Source of the DNA: Streptomyces cyaneus
GTDB taxonomy: Bacteria; Actinomycetota; Actinomycetes; Streptomycetales; Streptomycetaceae
Direction: 5' to 3'
Length of the DNA: 64,000 nucleotides
Assembly: GCF_004028635.1 (NCBI RefSeq)
Contig: NZ_RQJW01000005.1
Coordinates: forward strand, 62,001-126,000
Under the pieces are notes generated by a model. That model was not told the DNA's origin, did no database searches, and saw only the letters and a list, made by a program, of their open reading frames with translations. Position numbers and translations under genes: made by a program. Shown here in pieces: positions 16,164-25,877 of this stretch; within the stretch, counting starts at the first letter, position 1, and every line of letters starts with the position of its first letter.

Positions 16164-17537
16164 TCAGCCGCGCAGGGCTTCGACGGCGTCCGCGAGAGCT
16201 TTCGGCACATCCGGTACGAGGGTGTGGACCCCGTCCCGCACGACGTGCCGACCGCCCACGACCGTATGCGACACGTCTGCTGCCGACGCAGCGAATACGG
16301 CCGTCTCGGCCCCGAGCCGCGGAAGCGGCCCTGCCGTCCTGACCGAGTCGAGCGCGATCGTCGTGAGGTCGGCGCGTACGCCGGGCTCGATGGTGCCCAC
16401 GTCGTCCCAGCCGAGAGCCGCGTGGCCGTCGGCCGAGGCCGCCCGCAAGAGGGCCGCCGCCGTCCAGTGACCTCGGGTGCGGGTGCGCAGGCGCTCGTTC
16501 AGCTCCATCGCGCGCGCCTCTTCGAGCAGGTCGATGACGGCGTGGCTGTCGGAGCCGAGGGAGAGCGGGGAGCCCTCGTTCTGCAGGGCGACGGCCGGCC
16601 CGATGCCGTCCGCGAGGTCCCGTTCGGTGGTCGGGCACATACAGGTGCCGGTGCCGCTGCCACCGATGAGGGAGATGTCCTCAGCGGTGAGGTGGGTGTT
16701 GTGGACGCCGGTGGTGCGCGGGCCGAGCACACCGTGCAGGGCGAGGAGCTGGGTGGGCGTGCAGCCGTGGACTTCCAGGCACGCCTCGTTCTCGGCGGTC
16801 TGCTCGGACAGGTGCACATGAAGCGGGGCCCGCCGCTCCTCGGCCCACCGCGCCACGGTCGCCAACTGGTCGGCGGGCACGGCCCGTACGGAGTGGATCG
16901 CCGCCCCGATCCGTGCGTGATCCTGGTCCTTGAGAACTGAACAGCGTTCGGCCCAGGCCTCGGCGTTCCCGTCGGAGAAGCGGAGCTGGTGGCTGTTGGG
17001 CGGCTGACCGAAGCCGGAGGAGAGATAGGCGGTGTCGAGGAGGGTGATACGGATGCCGGCGTCGGCGGCGGCCGCGACGAGGGCCTCGCCCATCGCGTTC
17101 GGGTCGGCGTACCGGGTGCCGCCCGGGGCGTGGTGGAGGTAGTGGAACTCACCGACGGCCGTGATGCCCGCCAGCGCCATCTCGGCGTACACGGCGCGGG
17201 CGAGGGCGTGGTAGGTCTCCGGGGTCAGCCGGTCGGCGAACGAGTACATGACCTCGCGCCAGGTCCAGAAGGTGCCGGAGCCGACCTGGACGGTGCCGCG
17301 CAGGGCGCGGTGGAAGGCGTGCGAGTGGGCGTTGGCCAGGCCGGGGAGCGTGAGCCCGCGGAGGATCTCGGCGCCGGGGGGCGGGGTTTCCTCGCCGGTA
17401 CGGACGGCGGTGATGCGGCCGTCCGCGCCCGCGGCGGAGCCGCTCATGGACACGGTCACGGCCACGCCCGGCTCGACGTGGGTGTCGAGCCAGGCGTGTT
17501 CCAGCCAGTACGTACGGGTCTGCTGGGTGGGCGTCAC
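16164..17537 (-). CDS. hutF: Formimidoylglutamate deiminase
   Basis: 457 residues, an amidohydrolase that deiminates N-formimidoyl-L-glutamate to N-formyl-L-glutamate and ammonia. Metal ligands: [12 protein letters not shown] (HxH), [26 protein letters not shown] and [19 protein letters not shown]. The GTG start at 17537 overlaps the upstream stop (GTGA). Its presence shows that this organism uses the two-step deiminase/deformylase end of the hut pathway rather than HutG-type direct hydrolysis to formamide. Confidence 0.93.
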   Translation of the reverse strand: MTPTQQTRTYWLEHAWLDTHVEPGVAVTVSMSGSAAGADGRITAVRTGEETPPPGAEILRGLTLPGLANAHSHAFHRALRGTVQVGSGTFWTWREVMYSFADRLTPETYHALARAVYAEMALAGITAVGEFHYLHHAPGGTRYADPNAMGEALVAAAADAGIRITLLDTAYLSSGFGQPPNSHQLRFSDGNAEAWAERCSVLKDQDHARIGAAIHSVRAVPADQLATVARWAEERRAPLHVHLSEQTAENEACLEVHGCTPTQLLALHGVLGPRTTGVHNTHLTAEDISLIGGSGTGTCMCPTTERDLADGIGPAVALQNEGSPLSLGSDSHAVIDLLEEARAMELNERLRTRTRGHWTAAALLRAASADGHAALGWDDVGTIEPGVRADLTTIALDSVRTAGPLPRLGAETAVFAASAADVSHTVVGGRHVVRDGVHTLVPDVPKALADAVEALRG

Positions 17538-18747
17538 GTGCAGGCCAGTCCTTCCAGTACGTCGGCGAGGGCGATGACTCCGGCCACACAGTCGTCCTCG
17601 GCTGCGAACTCGGCCGGGGAGTGCGAGACGCCCGTGGGGTTGCGTACGAACAGCATGGCGGTCGGGATGCTCCCGGAGAGGATTCCGGCGTCGTGTCCGG
17701 CACCGGTACCCAGGACGGGGACGGTGAGGTCGGTGTCCTTGCCCAGGATGCGGCCGAGTTCGTCGCGCAGGGCGTGGTCGAACTCGACGACGGGCGTGAA
17801 GGACTCACGGACGATGTCGAGGTCGATGCCGTGGGCCTCCGCGTACTGACGGGCCGCCTTCTCGATGCCGCCGACGACGGCGTCGAGGCTCGCCTGGTCC
17901 TCGGCCCGGGAGTCGAGCCAGCCGCGCACCAGGGAGGGGATGGCGTTGACGCCGTTGGGCTCGACAGCGATCTTGCCGAAGGTGGCGACGGCACCGGCGA
18001 GTTCGGCCTCCCGGCGGGCGGCGAGCACGGTCTCGGCGTACGACAGCATGGGGTCGCGCCGGTCCACGAGGCGTGTGGTCCCCGCGTGATTGGCCTCGCC
18101 CCGGAAGTCGAACCGCCACCGGCCGTGCGGCCAGATGGCGCTGGCGATGCCGACCCGGTCGCCGGACAGGTCCAGGGCCCGCCCCTGCTCGACATGCAGC
18201 TCGACGAAGGCACCGATGCGGGCGAGCCGCTCCGGGTCGGCGCCGATGGTGTCGGGGTCGTACCCGGCGGCCTCCATCGCTCGGGGCAGGCTGACCCCGT
18301 CCCCGTCGGTCAGCTTGTGGGCGCTGTCGACGGTGAGCTGCCCGGCGGCGAGCCGTGACCCGACACAGGCGAGCCCGAACCGGGCGCCCTCTTCATCGCC
18401 GAAGTTGACGATGGCGAGGGGCTTGGCGAAGTCGACCCCCCTGCCGCGCAGTTCATCGAGAGCGGCGAAGGACGACACCACCCCGAGCGGCCCGTCGAAG
18501 GCGCCTCCGTCCGGCACGGAGTCGAGATGCGACCCGGTGACGACGGCGCCCCCGGCGGCGGGATCCCCGAGCCAGGCCCACTGGTTCCCGTTCCGGTCGA
18601 CCTCGTAGGCGAGCCCGCGAGCTTCGGCCTGCTCCTTGAACCAGGCCCGGCAGTCGAGGTCGGCGCCGGTCCAGGCGAAGCGGCGGTAGCCGCCGGAGGC
18701 GGAGCTGCGGCCGATCGGCAGCAACTCCGCCCACATGCTGTGAAAGG

Positions 18748-18751
<4 letters not shown>
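17534..18751 (-). CDS. M20-family amidohydrolase (annotated allantoate amidohydrolase type; probable N-formylglutamate deformylase role)
   Basis: 405 residues, a zinc peptidase-like hydrolase of the allantoate amidohydrolase/N-carbamoyl-amino-acid hydrolase group: [21 protein letters not shown] (metal His and Asp), [11 protein letters not shown] (Glu pair), [27 protein letters not shown] (dimer-domain His) and [13 protein letters not shown]. It is sandwiched between hutU and hutF with four-base overlaps at both ends, so its product must serve the same pathway. The hut route through HutF needs an enzyme to deformylate N-formylglutamate, and no classical HutG is present here. I infer it fills that step; the family name alone would mislead. 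Confidence 0.85.
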
Positions 18752-20412
<1,661 letters not shown>

Positions 20413-20540
20413 GGTCTGCCTCCCAGCGGACTGTGACTGCGAACTGTTGAGGTTGGTATTCACATCCTGACTGTCTGAATAGAGCTAGTCAATACGTTCG
20501 CGGGCCAGCGCTCGCGCGTCACGGATGTTTGGCTGGATGT

Positions 20541-21965
20541 ATGGGCTCGGACAACGACATGACGGGGGATGTTGTGGACAGCGGAGTGGGCAACGGTTTC
20601 GAGATACCGGCGTATGACGCCGACCGGGTGACCCGGCGGGACGAGGCGGTGCGGGCCGCCGTGGAGCAGGGGCTGCTGGGGCCCGGCTCCCCCATCGTCG
20701 GCCTGCTCGATGTCACCGGCATCCGGGAGTCGGCGGCGGCGCTGCGGGCGGCGTTCGACGCGGTGGTGGCGCCGGGCACGCCCGTGCTGCACGCCTTCGC
20801 GGTGAAGGCGACCCCGCTGGTGCCGGTGCTGCGGCTGCTGCGCGAGGAGGGCATCGGCGCGGAGGTGGCGAGCCCGGGTGAGCTGGCGTTGGCGCGGGCG
20901 GCGGGGCTGCGCCCGGAGATGACGGTGCTGGACTCGCCCGCCAAGACGCCGGCCGAGCTGCGGGAGGCGCTGGCGCTGGGCATCGCCGTCAACGCGGACA
21001 ATCCGCAGGAGCTGGACCGCATCGACGGCCTGGTGCGGTCGGCCGCCAGCCGCTCCCCGCTGGGGATCCGGGTGAATCCGCAGGTCGGCGGGGGCTCCAT
21101 CGAGGCGACGTCCACGGCCACGGCGACCTCGAAGTTCGGGGTGGCGCTACGCGACGAGGGGGCGCGGGAGTGGGTCGTACGGGCGTACCAGGACCGTCCA
21201 TGGCTGACGCGGCTGCACGCGCACACCGGGTCACAGGGCATCCCGCTGGCGCTGATGGCCCAAGGGGTCGCCCAGACGTACGCGCTCGCGGAGGAGATCA
21301 ACCGGCGGATCGGGCGGCGGCAGATCGACACGCTCGACATCGGCGGCGGGCTGCCGGTGAACTTCGCCTCGGACGCGACGACACCGACGTACGCGCAGTA
21401 CGCGCGGCTGCTGAACGAGGCGGTGCCGGGGCTGTTCGACGGGCGGTACGGGCTGGTCACGGAGTTCGGTCGGTCACTGCTCGCCAAGCACGGGACGGTC
21501 GTGGCGCGGGTCGAGTACGCCAAGAGTGCGGGCGGGCGGCCGGTGGCGGTCACGCATGCGGGCGTGCAGGTCGCGACGCGGACGGTGTACGCGCCGGGGA
21601 GCTGGCCGCTGAGGATCTCCGCGTACGACGGCAAGGGGTGCCCGAAGGAGGGTCCGGCCGTGGTGCAGGACGTGGCCGGGCCGGCCTGCTTCTCGGGCGA
21701 CCTGCTGGCCGAGGGGTGCGCGTTGCCGTTGCTGGAGCAAGGGGACTACGCGGCGGCGGTGGACACGGGGGCGTACTACTTCGCACATCACTACGCCTAC
21801 AACTCCCTCGCCCGGCCCGGCGTTTACGGCTTCGCTCCGGACGAGGCGGGGGGCATCGCCTTCGCGACCGTGCGCGAGCCGCAGTCGCTCGACGAGATCG
21901 TGGCCGAATCCGGAGGGGCGCACGCGACATCGCTCACCACCCTGCCCGCGCCGAAGCGCCGTTGA
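20541..21965 (+). CDS. Diaminopimelate decarboxylase-like PLP enzyme (fold type III)
   Basis: About 474 residues. It has an alanine-racemase-like barrel with the PLP lysine in HAFAVKATPLVPVLRLL, the GIGAEVASPGELALA motif, HAHTGSQGIPLALM and the phosphate-binding DIGGGLPVNF, and a C-terminal domain with CFSGDLLAEG and DTGAYYFAHHYAYN. This resembles LysA-type decarboxylases, but the active-site C-terminal motif is CFSGD rather than the classical CESGD, so the substrate may be another amino acid. Start uncertain: ATG at 20541, or ATG at 20559 (MTGDVVD). Divergent from hutU. Confidence 0.85.
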   Translation: MGSDNDMTGDVVDSGVGNGFEIPAYDADRVTRRDEAVRAAVEQGLLGPGSPIVGLLDVTGIRESAAALRAAFDAVVAPGTPVLHAFAVKATPLVPVLRLLREEGIGAEVASPGELALARAAGLRPEMTVLDSPAKTPAELREALALGIAVNADNPQELDRIDGLVRSAASRSPLGIRVNPQVGGGSIEATSTATATSKFGVALRDEGAREWVVRAYQDRPWLTRLHAHTGSQGIPLALMAQGVAQTYALAEEINRRIGRRQIDTLDIGGGLPVNFASDATTPTYAQYARLLNEAVPGLFDGRYGLVTEFGRSLLAKHGTVVARVEYAKSAGGRPVAVTHAGVQVATRTVYAPGSWPLRISAYDGKGCPKEGPAVVQDVAGPACFSGDLLAEGCALPLLEQGDYAAAVDTGAYYFAHHYAYNSLARPGVYGFAPDEAGGIAFATVREPQSLDEIVAESGGAHATSLTTLPAPKRR

Positions 21966-22000
21966 TGCACGCCGACGAGGAGCAGTACGCCGTTATGTGA

Positions 22001-22029
22001 TCAACTGGAGTGAAAACAGGGACAGTTGA
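22001..22029. promoter_or_regulatory. Inverted repeat upstream of the roadblock cassette
   Basis: TCAACTG (22001-22007) and its exact complement CAGTTGA (22023-22029), 15 bases apart, in the 182-bp gap before the GTG at 22148. It could be an operator or a small hairpin; no regulator can be named. Confidence 0.35.
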
Positions 22030-22147
22030 CCCACCTTAGTCACTCGGCGCATGTTCCACTGGAAAATGCCCGAACGCTCACTCGCCGCACACACGTTGCG
22101 TAGTTTGGCCATCACTCAGCCGAACCCCAGGCGGGAGGGGAGCGACG

Positions 22148-22540
22148 GTGCCCGGAATCGACGAGTGCTTGCTGGAGACGATGCGGCTGCCCGGTGCACG
22201 GGGCGCCGCGCTGGTCGACTGGACCAGCGGGCTGGCCCTGGGCACCGTGGGCGATCCTCCGGGAGGTGACCACGAGACGGCGGCCGCCGAGGCGGCGGAG
22301 CTGGCGCGGCTGGCCGCCGAGCAGCACGCGTTCGGGCCGGGCGAGGGCGCCGACGCCGGGGATCCGCCCGTCGAGGACGTGATCCTCAGCAACCGGGACA
22401 GCTACCACGTACTGCGGTTCGTGCCGACGACCTTCGACAGCAGCGTGTTCCTGTACCTGTGGCTGGCCCGCGCGGACGGCAACCTCGCGCTGGCCCGTAT
22501 CCGGCTGGGCGAGATGGCCGAGCGGCTGGTGCTGGGATGA
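22148..22540 (+). CDS. Roadblock/LC7-like domain protein
   Basis: 130 residues, GTG start preceded by GGGAGGGGAGC. The first half, ECLLETMRLPGARGAALVDWTSGLALGTVG, aligns well with the roadblock protein at 23926-24300 (GATGAALVDYTSGMALGTLG), so the two are paralogues. It ends in LGEMAERLVLG. Roadblock proteins usually pair with small Ras-like GTPases, for example as MglB-type regulators, but no GTPase is encoded nearby. The stop overlaps the ATG of the next gene (ATGA). Confidence 0.8.
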   Translation: MPGIDECLLETMRLPGARGAALVDWTSGLALGTVGDPPGGDHETAAAEAAELARLAAEQHAFGPGEGADAGDPPVEDVILSNRDSYHVLRFVPTTFDSSVFLYLWLARADGNLALARIRLGEMAERLVLG

Positions 22541-23334
22541 CCGTGGTCGGAACCACGCCGCCTCCGCGGCTGCCGGTCCGGGACCGGACGACCGCACACC
22601 AGCGGGCCGGGGGCGGTGTCTCGCCGATGCTGACCCGGCTCGCGGAGGAGCGGGCCACCGGCGTCCTGGACCGCGAGCACGGCACGCTGCATCTCGTCGA
22701 GGGGCGGGTGGTGCACGCCGAGAGCCCTCTCGCCCCCGGCCTCGGCATGCTCCTCACGCTGCACGGCACCCTCGACGCCGAGACCTGGCAGGACGCCGAG
22801 GGCAGCGCCGACGAGGGGCGGCTGCTGCGGCACGGTGTCACGCCGGGGGCGCTGGAGCTGGCGCAGGCGAGCGCCCTGTACGACGCCGCGTACTTCGCCC
22901 TCGCCCCCAGCAGTACGCCCGGCCGCTTCCGCTACGGCACCGCCCACTGGCTCGCCTCCGTGCACCCCGTGCCGGTCGCCGCCCTGGAGCGCGAGACGCT
23001 GCGCCGCCGCGCCCTGCTGCGCCGCATCTGGCCCGACCCGGCGACCGACGCCGCACCCCTGATCCGGGCCGACCCGGTCGCGGCCCCGGCGGTCCCGCCG
23101 AGGCAGGCCGCCGTGCTCGCCCGGGTGGACGGCGTACGGCGGGCCGCCGACATCGCGCGGGAGCTGGGCAGACCGGCGTTCCACACGCTGGTGCACCTAC
23201 GGCGGCTGGCCGCCGCGGGGCTCGTGTCCCCGCAGCCGCCGCCCGCCGCCGAGGACCACCCGCCCGACGACGCCGCCGCCGATCCCTACGTCGCGCTGCT
23301 GAAGAGGGTCAGGGATGCGCTGGAGGCCCTTTGA
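22537..23334 (+). CDS. PATAN/DUF4388-like protein with a winged-helix-like C-terminus
   Basis: 265 residues; the ATG at 22537 overlaps the preceding stop. An early segment (MLTRLAEERATGVLDREHGTLHLVEGRVVHAESP) has the pattern of DUF4388/PATAN domains: a short beta meander followed by GxVVHA. The later part (VDGVRRAADIARELGRPAFHTLVHLRRLAAAGLV) looks like a winged helix. PATAN domains are found with roadblock proteins and two-component systems in myxobacteria and cyanobacteria. Assignment is by pattern only. Likely a partner or output of the flanking roadblock proteins. Confidence 0.65.
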   Translation: MTVVGTTPPPRLPVRDRTTAHQRAGGGVSPMLTRLAEERATGVLDREHGTLHLVEGRVVHAESPLAPGLGMLLTLHGTLDAETWQDAEGSADEGRLLRHGVTPGALELAQASALYDAAYFALAPSSTPGRFRYGTAHWLASVHPVPVAALERETLRRRALLRRIWPDPATDAAPLIRADPVAAPAVPPRQAAVLARVDGVRRAADIARELGRPAFHTLVHLRRLAAAGLVSPQPPPAAEDHPPDDAAADPYVALLKRVRDALEAL

Positions 23335-23413
23335 CCGCAAATCGTTCGAGGACCGTGAGCCGGACGGGGTGCCTCGCCCGCCGCAGCGGTCCCGCGCCGA
23401 GAGGAGAAACCTG

Positions 23414-23911
23414 ATGGCGGCCGAGGCCCCGATACTCGACGAGTTCCGCCGGCTCAGAGCCCGCGTGCCCCAGCTGACCGGCGCACTCGCGGCCGGCGTG
23501 GACGGCCTCGTCCTCGCCCACGACACCCCCGGCGTCGAACCGGACGGCCTCGCCGCGCTGACCGCCGCCGCACTCGGCGTCGCGATGCGGGTGACGGACG
23601 CGACCGGCCGGGGCGACTTCCGCGAGCTGCTCGTGCGCGGGACGGACGGCTATGTGGCGACGTACGCCGCGGGACGCACCGCCGTACTGACCCTGCTCGC
23701 CACGGACGGCGTCAACGTCGGCCGGCTGCACCTGGAGGGCCGCCGCGCCGGTGCCCGCATCGGAGAGCTCGTCGACGCCGACGCGGCGCCCCCGAAGAGG
23801 AGCCCCGCCAAGAGCTCCGCCAAGGAGCCCGCCAAACCCATGCCCACCCGCACGAGAACCGCGCGTGCGGCACGTACTGCCGCCAACGCGCGTACCACTA
23901 CCGAGAGTTGA
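23414..23911 (+). CDS. Roadblock/LC7-like protein with basic C-terminal tail
   Basis: 165 residues from the ATG at 23414, which has AGGAG eight bases upstream. An earlier ATG at 23315 overlaps the previous gene by 20 bp and would add 33 Arg-rich residues of no recognisable domain. The domain (ILDEFRRLRARVPQLTGALAAGVDGLVLAHD to LTLLATDGVNVGRLHLEGRRAGARIGELV) matches the roadblock fold. A Lys/Ala/Pro- then Arg/Thr-rich tail of about 45 residues (KSSAKEPAKPMPTRTRTAR) could bind nucleic acid or membrane. Confidence 0.72.
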   Translation: MAAEAPILDEFRRLRARVPQLTGALAAGVDGLVLAHDTPGVEPDGLAALTAAALGVAMRVTDATGRGDFRELLVRGTDGYVATYAAGRTAVLTLLATDGVNVGRLHLEGRRAGARIGELVDADAAPPKRSPAKSSAKEPAKPMPTRTRTARAARTAANARTTTES

Positions 23912-23925
23912 GAGGACCACACGTC

Positions 23926-24300
23926 ATGGCCAACACCGAGACCACCCTGAAGGAATGCCTCGCCTCCATCGAGGGCGCGACCGGGGCCGCGCTGGTCGAC
24001 TACACCAGCGGCATGGCGCTCGGCACGCTGGGCGGCAGCAAGACCTTCGACCTCAATGTCGCCGCCGCGGGCAACACCGACGTCGTCCGCGCCAAGATGC
24101 GCACGATGGAGCACCTCGGCCTCAAGGGCGGCATCGAGGACATCCTGATCACCCTCAGCGACCAGTACCACCTGATCCGGCTGATCACCGGGCGCGGGGG
24201 CAACGGTCTCTTCCTGTATCTGGTCCTCGACGCCAAGCGCGCCAACCTGGCGATGGCCCGGCACCAGTTGAAGAAGATCGAGGAAGACCTGGAGGTCTGA
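23926..24300 (+). CDS. Roadblock/LC7-like domain protein
   Basis: 124 residues, start at the ATG at 23926 after GAGAGGACC. It has a compact roadblock fold: LKECLASIEGATGAALVDYTSGMALGTLGG, then MRTMEHLGLKGGIEDILITL and LFLYLVLDAKRANLAMARHQLKKIEEDL. It is the clearest roadblock protein of the cassette. Last gene; the next gene runs in the opposite direction seven bases away. Confidence 0.82.
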   Translation: MANTETTLKECLASIEGATGAALVDYTSGMALGTLGGSKTFDLNVAAAGNTDVVRAKMRTMEHLGLKGGIEDILITLSDQYHLIRLITGRGGNGLFLYLVLDAKRANLAMARHQLKKIEEDLEV

Positions 24301-24307
24301 CCGCGCC

Positions 24308-24895
24308 CTACACCAGTGCCGCGGTGCGGCGGCGCGCCCCGCCCGGGGCCGCGTCGCCCGCCGCGATGCCCGTGCTGCGGTAGGCCTTGACCGCCTTGCC
24401 CGCGGGCCGGCCGCTCCGGCCGTCGAGCCAGTCCACCCGTACCCACAGCAGGGCGTTCTCGGCCCGCTCCAGCCGTCCGAGCCACGCGGCCTTGAGCCGG
24501 AGCCCCGCCCCGCACCCCGCCAGCAGCATCCCGCCCACCGCAGGCACGGCGAAAGCGCTGCCCAGCGCGGCGACGAAGGCGAGCACCAGCCACCAGCGGT
24601 GACCCCGGCGCCAGTTGCGGACGGCGACCGCACGGTCCTGGAGCACGTCGTGCTTGCCGGCGCGGGCGGCCGAACGACTCAGCGCGGTGTAGCGCCTGCG
24701 GCGGGCGTACGCGACCACGGCCGTCGCGACGATGAACAGTGCGGCGCCGGCCATGACGCCGATCCTGCGGCCCGTCAGCCCCGGCACCAGCACCCCGATG
24801 CCCGCCGCGAACACCCCGAGCCACCACAGCGGTGCCGCCCCGGCCCGTACGACGACGGCCACCCGAGCCAGCCCCTGCCCACCTCCGCGTGCCAC
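24308..24895 (-). CDS. Four-helix integral membrane protein
   Basis: 195 residues, GTG start with GGGAGGCGGAAC upstream. Hydrophobic segments are visible at about 20-36 (WWLGVFAAGIGVLVPGL), 43-62, 98-113 (WWLVLAFVAALGSAFAV) and 115-130, with a basic loop RRRRYTALSRSAARAGK and a second basic stretch before WRRGHRWW. No domain recognised. Convergent with the roadblock cassette, so not part of that operon. Confidence 0.65.
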   Translation of the reverse strand: MARGGGQGLARVAVVVRAGAAPLWWLGVFAAGIGVLVPGLTGRRIGVMAGAALFIVATAVVAYARRRRYTALSRSAARAGKHDVLQDRAVAVRNWRRGHRWWLVLAFVAALGSAFAVPAVGGMLLAGCGAGLRLKAAWLGRLERAENALLWVRVDWLDGRSGRPAGKAVKAYRSTGIAAGDAAPGGARRRTAALV

Positions 24896-25004
24896 GTTCC
24901 GCCTCCCGTCTCACGTCTGTCCAGCTGCTGTGCGCGCACGCTAGCCAGTCAATGTGAGACGAGCCTTAAGAACTCGCTCGGCCCTCAGGAACTCACTCGA
25001 CGAC

Positions 25005-25877
25005 TCACTCGACGAACAGCCCCCGCGCCACCGCCCGCGCGTCGAACTCCTCCAGCCGCGCCTGGGCGTCCGGCAGGTCGTCGCACATCGCCTCCAGCAG
25101 GACCCGGCCCAGCAGCATCGGCGCGCAGGCCGTGTCGAAGGCGAGGCCCGTGCCGACGGCGGCGGGCAGCAGCAGGTCGGAGACCTTGGCGACCGGCGCG
25201 AAGGCGGAGTCGGCCACCGTCACCACCGTCAGCCCGGCCTCCTTGGCGTACGCCAGGGTGTCCACGACCTCGCGCGGGTGCCGGGGCAGCGCGAAGCAGA
25301 GCAGTGCCGTCGCGCCGGCCCGTACGGCGGCGTCGATACGGTCGTGGATCATCGTGCCGCCCTCGTGCAGCAGCCGTACGTCCGGGTGCACCTTGGCGGC
25401 GAAGTAGGAGAAGCCGTACGCCTGGGAGGCGGCCGCCCGCAGGCCGAGCACCGGCAGCGGACGCGAGGCCGCGAGCAGCCGCCCCGCCTTCTGCACCGGG
25501 CGCGGGTCGGCCAGCACCTCCGCCAGATGCCGGAGGTTCTCGATCTCGGCCTCGACGGCCTGCTGGTACTCGTTGTACGAGCCGGCGTCCGGGGCCGGCT
25601 CCACGGGCGCGACCTCGCGCAGGTGCTTGCGCAGCGCGGGGTAGCCGTCGAAGCCGAGGGCGACGGCGAAGCGGGTCACGGAGGGCTGGCTGACCCCGGC
25701 CAGTTCGGCCAGTTCCACGCTGGACAGGAACGGCACGTCGGCGGCCTGCCGCACCATGCTGTGCGCGATGCGCCGCTGGGTCGGGGTGAGCCGGTGGCCC
25801 TCGAAGAGCGCCTGGAGCCGCGCGGCGGGGCTGTCCGTCCCGTGCGCCGACCCGTTCGTGTTCCTGTCCGCGCTCAT
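25005..25877 (-). CDS. MurR/RpiR family transcriptional regulator
   Basis: 290 residues. The N-terminal helix-turn-helix (LTPTQRRIAHSMVRQAADVPFLSSVELAELAGVSQPSVTRFAVALGF) and the C-terminal SIS sugar-isomerase-like domain (ASRPLPVLGLRAAASQAYGF, TALLCFALPRHPREVVDTLAYAKEAGLTVVTVADS) are both complete. Its ATG overlaps the stop of the ammonia-lyase-like gene (ATGA at 25874-25877), so they form an operon. Such regulators bind palindromes near their own operon; the 18-bp palindromes at 27451-27468 and 28232-28249 are good candidates. The effector may be the substrate or an intermediate of the adjacent pathway. Confidence 0.9.
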   Translation of the reverse strand: MSADRNTNGSAHGTDSPAARLQALFEGHRLTPTQRRIAHSMVRQAADVPFLSSVELAELAGVSQPSVTRFAVALGFDGYPALRKHLREVAPVEPAPDAGSYNEYQQAVEAEIENLRHLAEVLADPRPVQKAGRLLAASRPLPVLGLRAAASQAYGFSYFAAKVHPDVRLLHEGGTMIHDRIDAAVRAGATALLCFALPRHPREVVDTLAYAKEAGLTVVTVADSAFAPVAKVSDLLLPAAVGTGLAFDTACAPMLLGRVLLEAMCDDLPDAQARLEEFDARAVARGLFVE

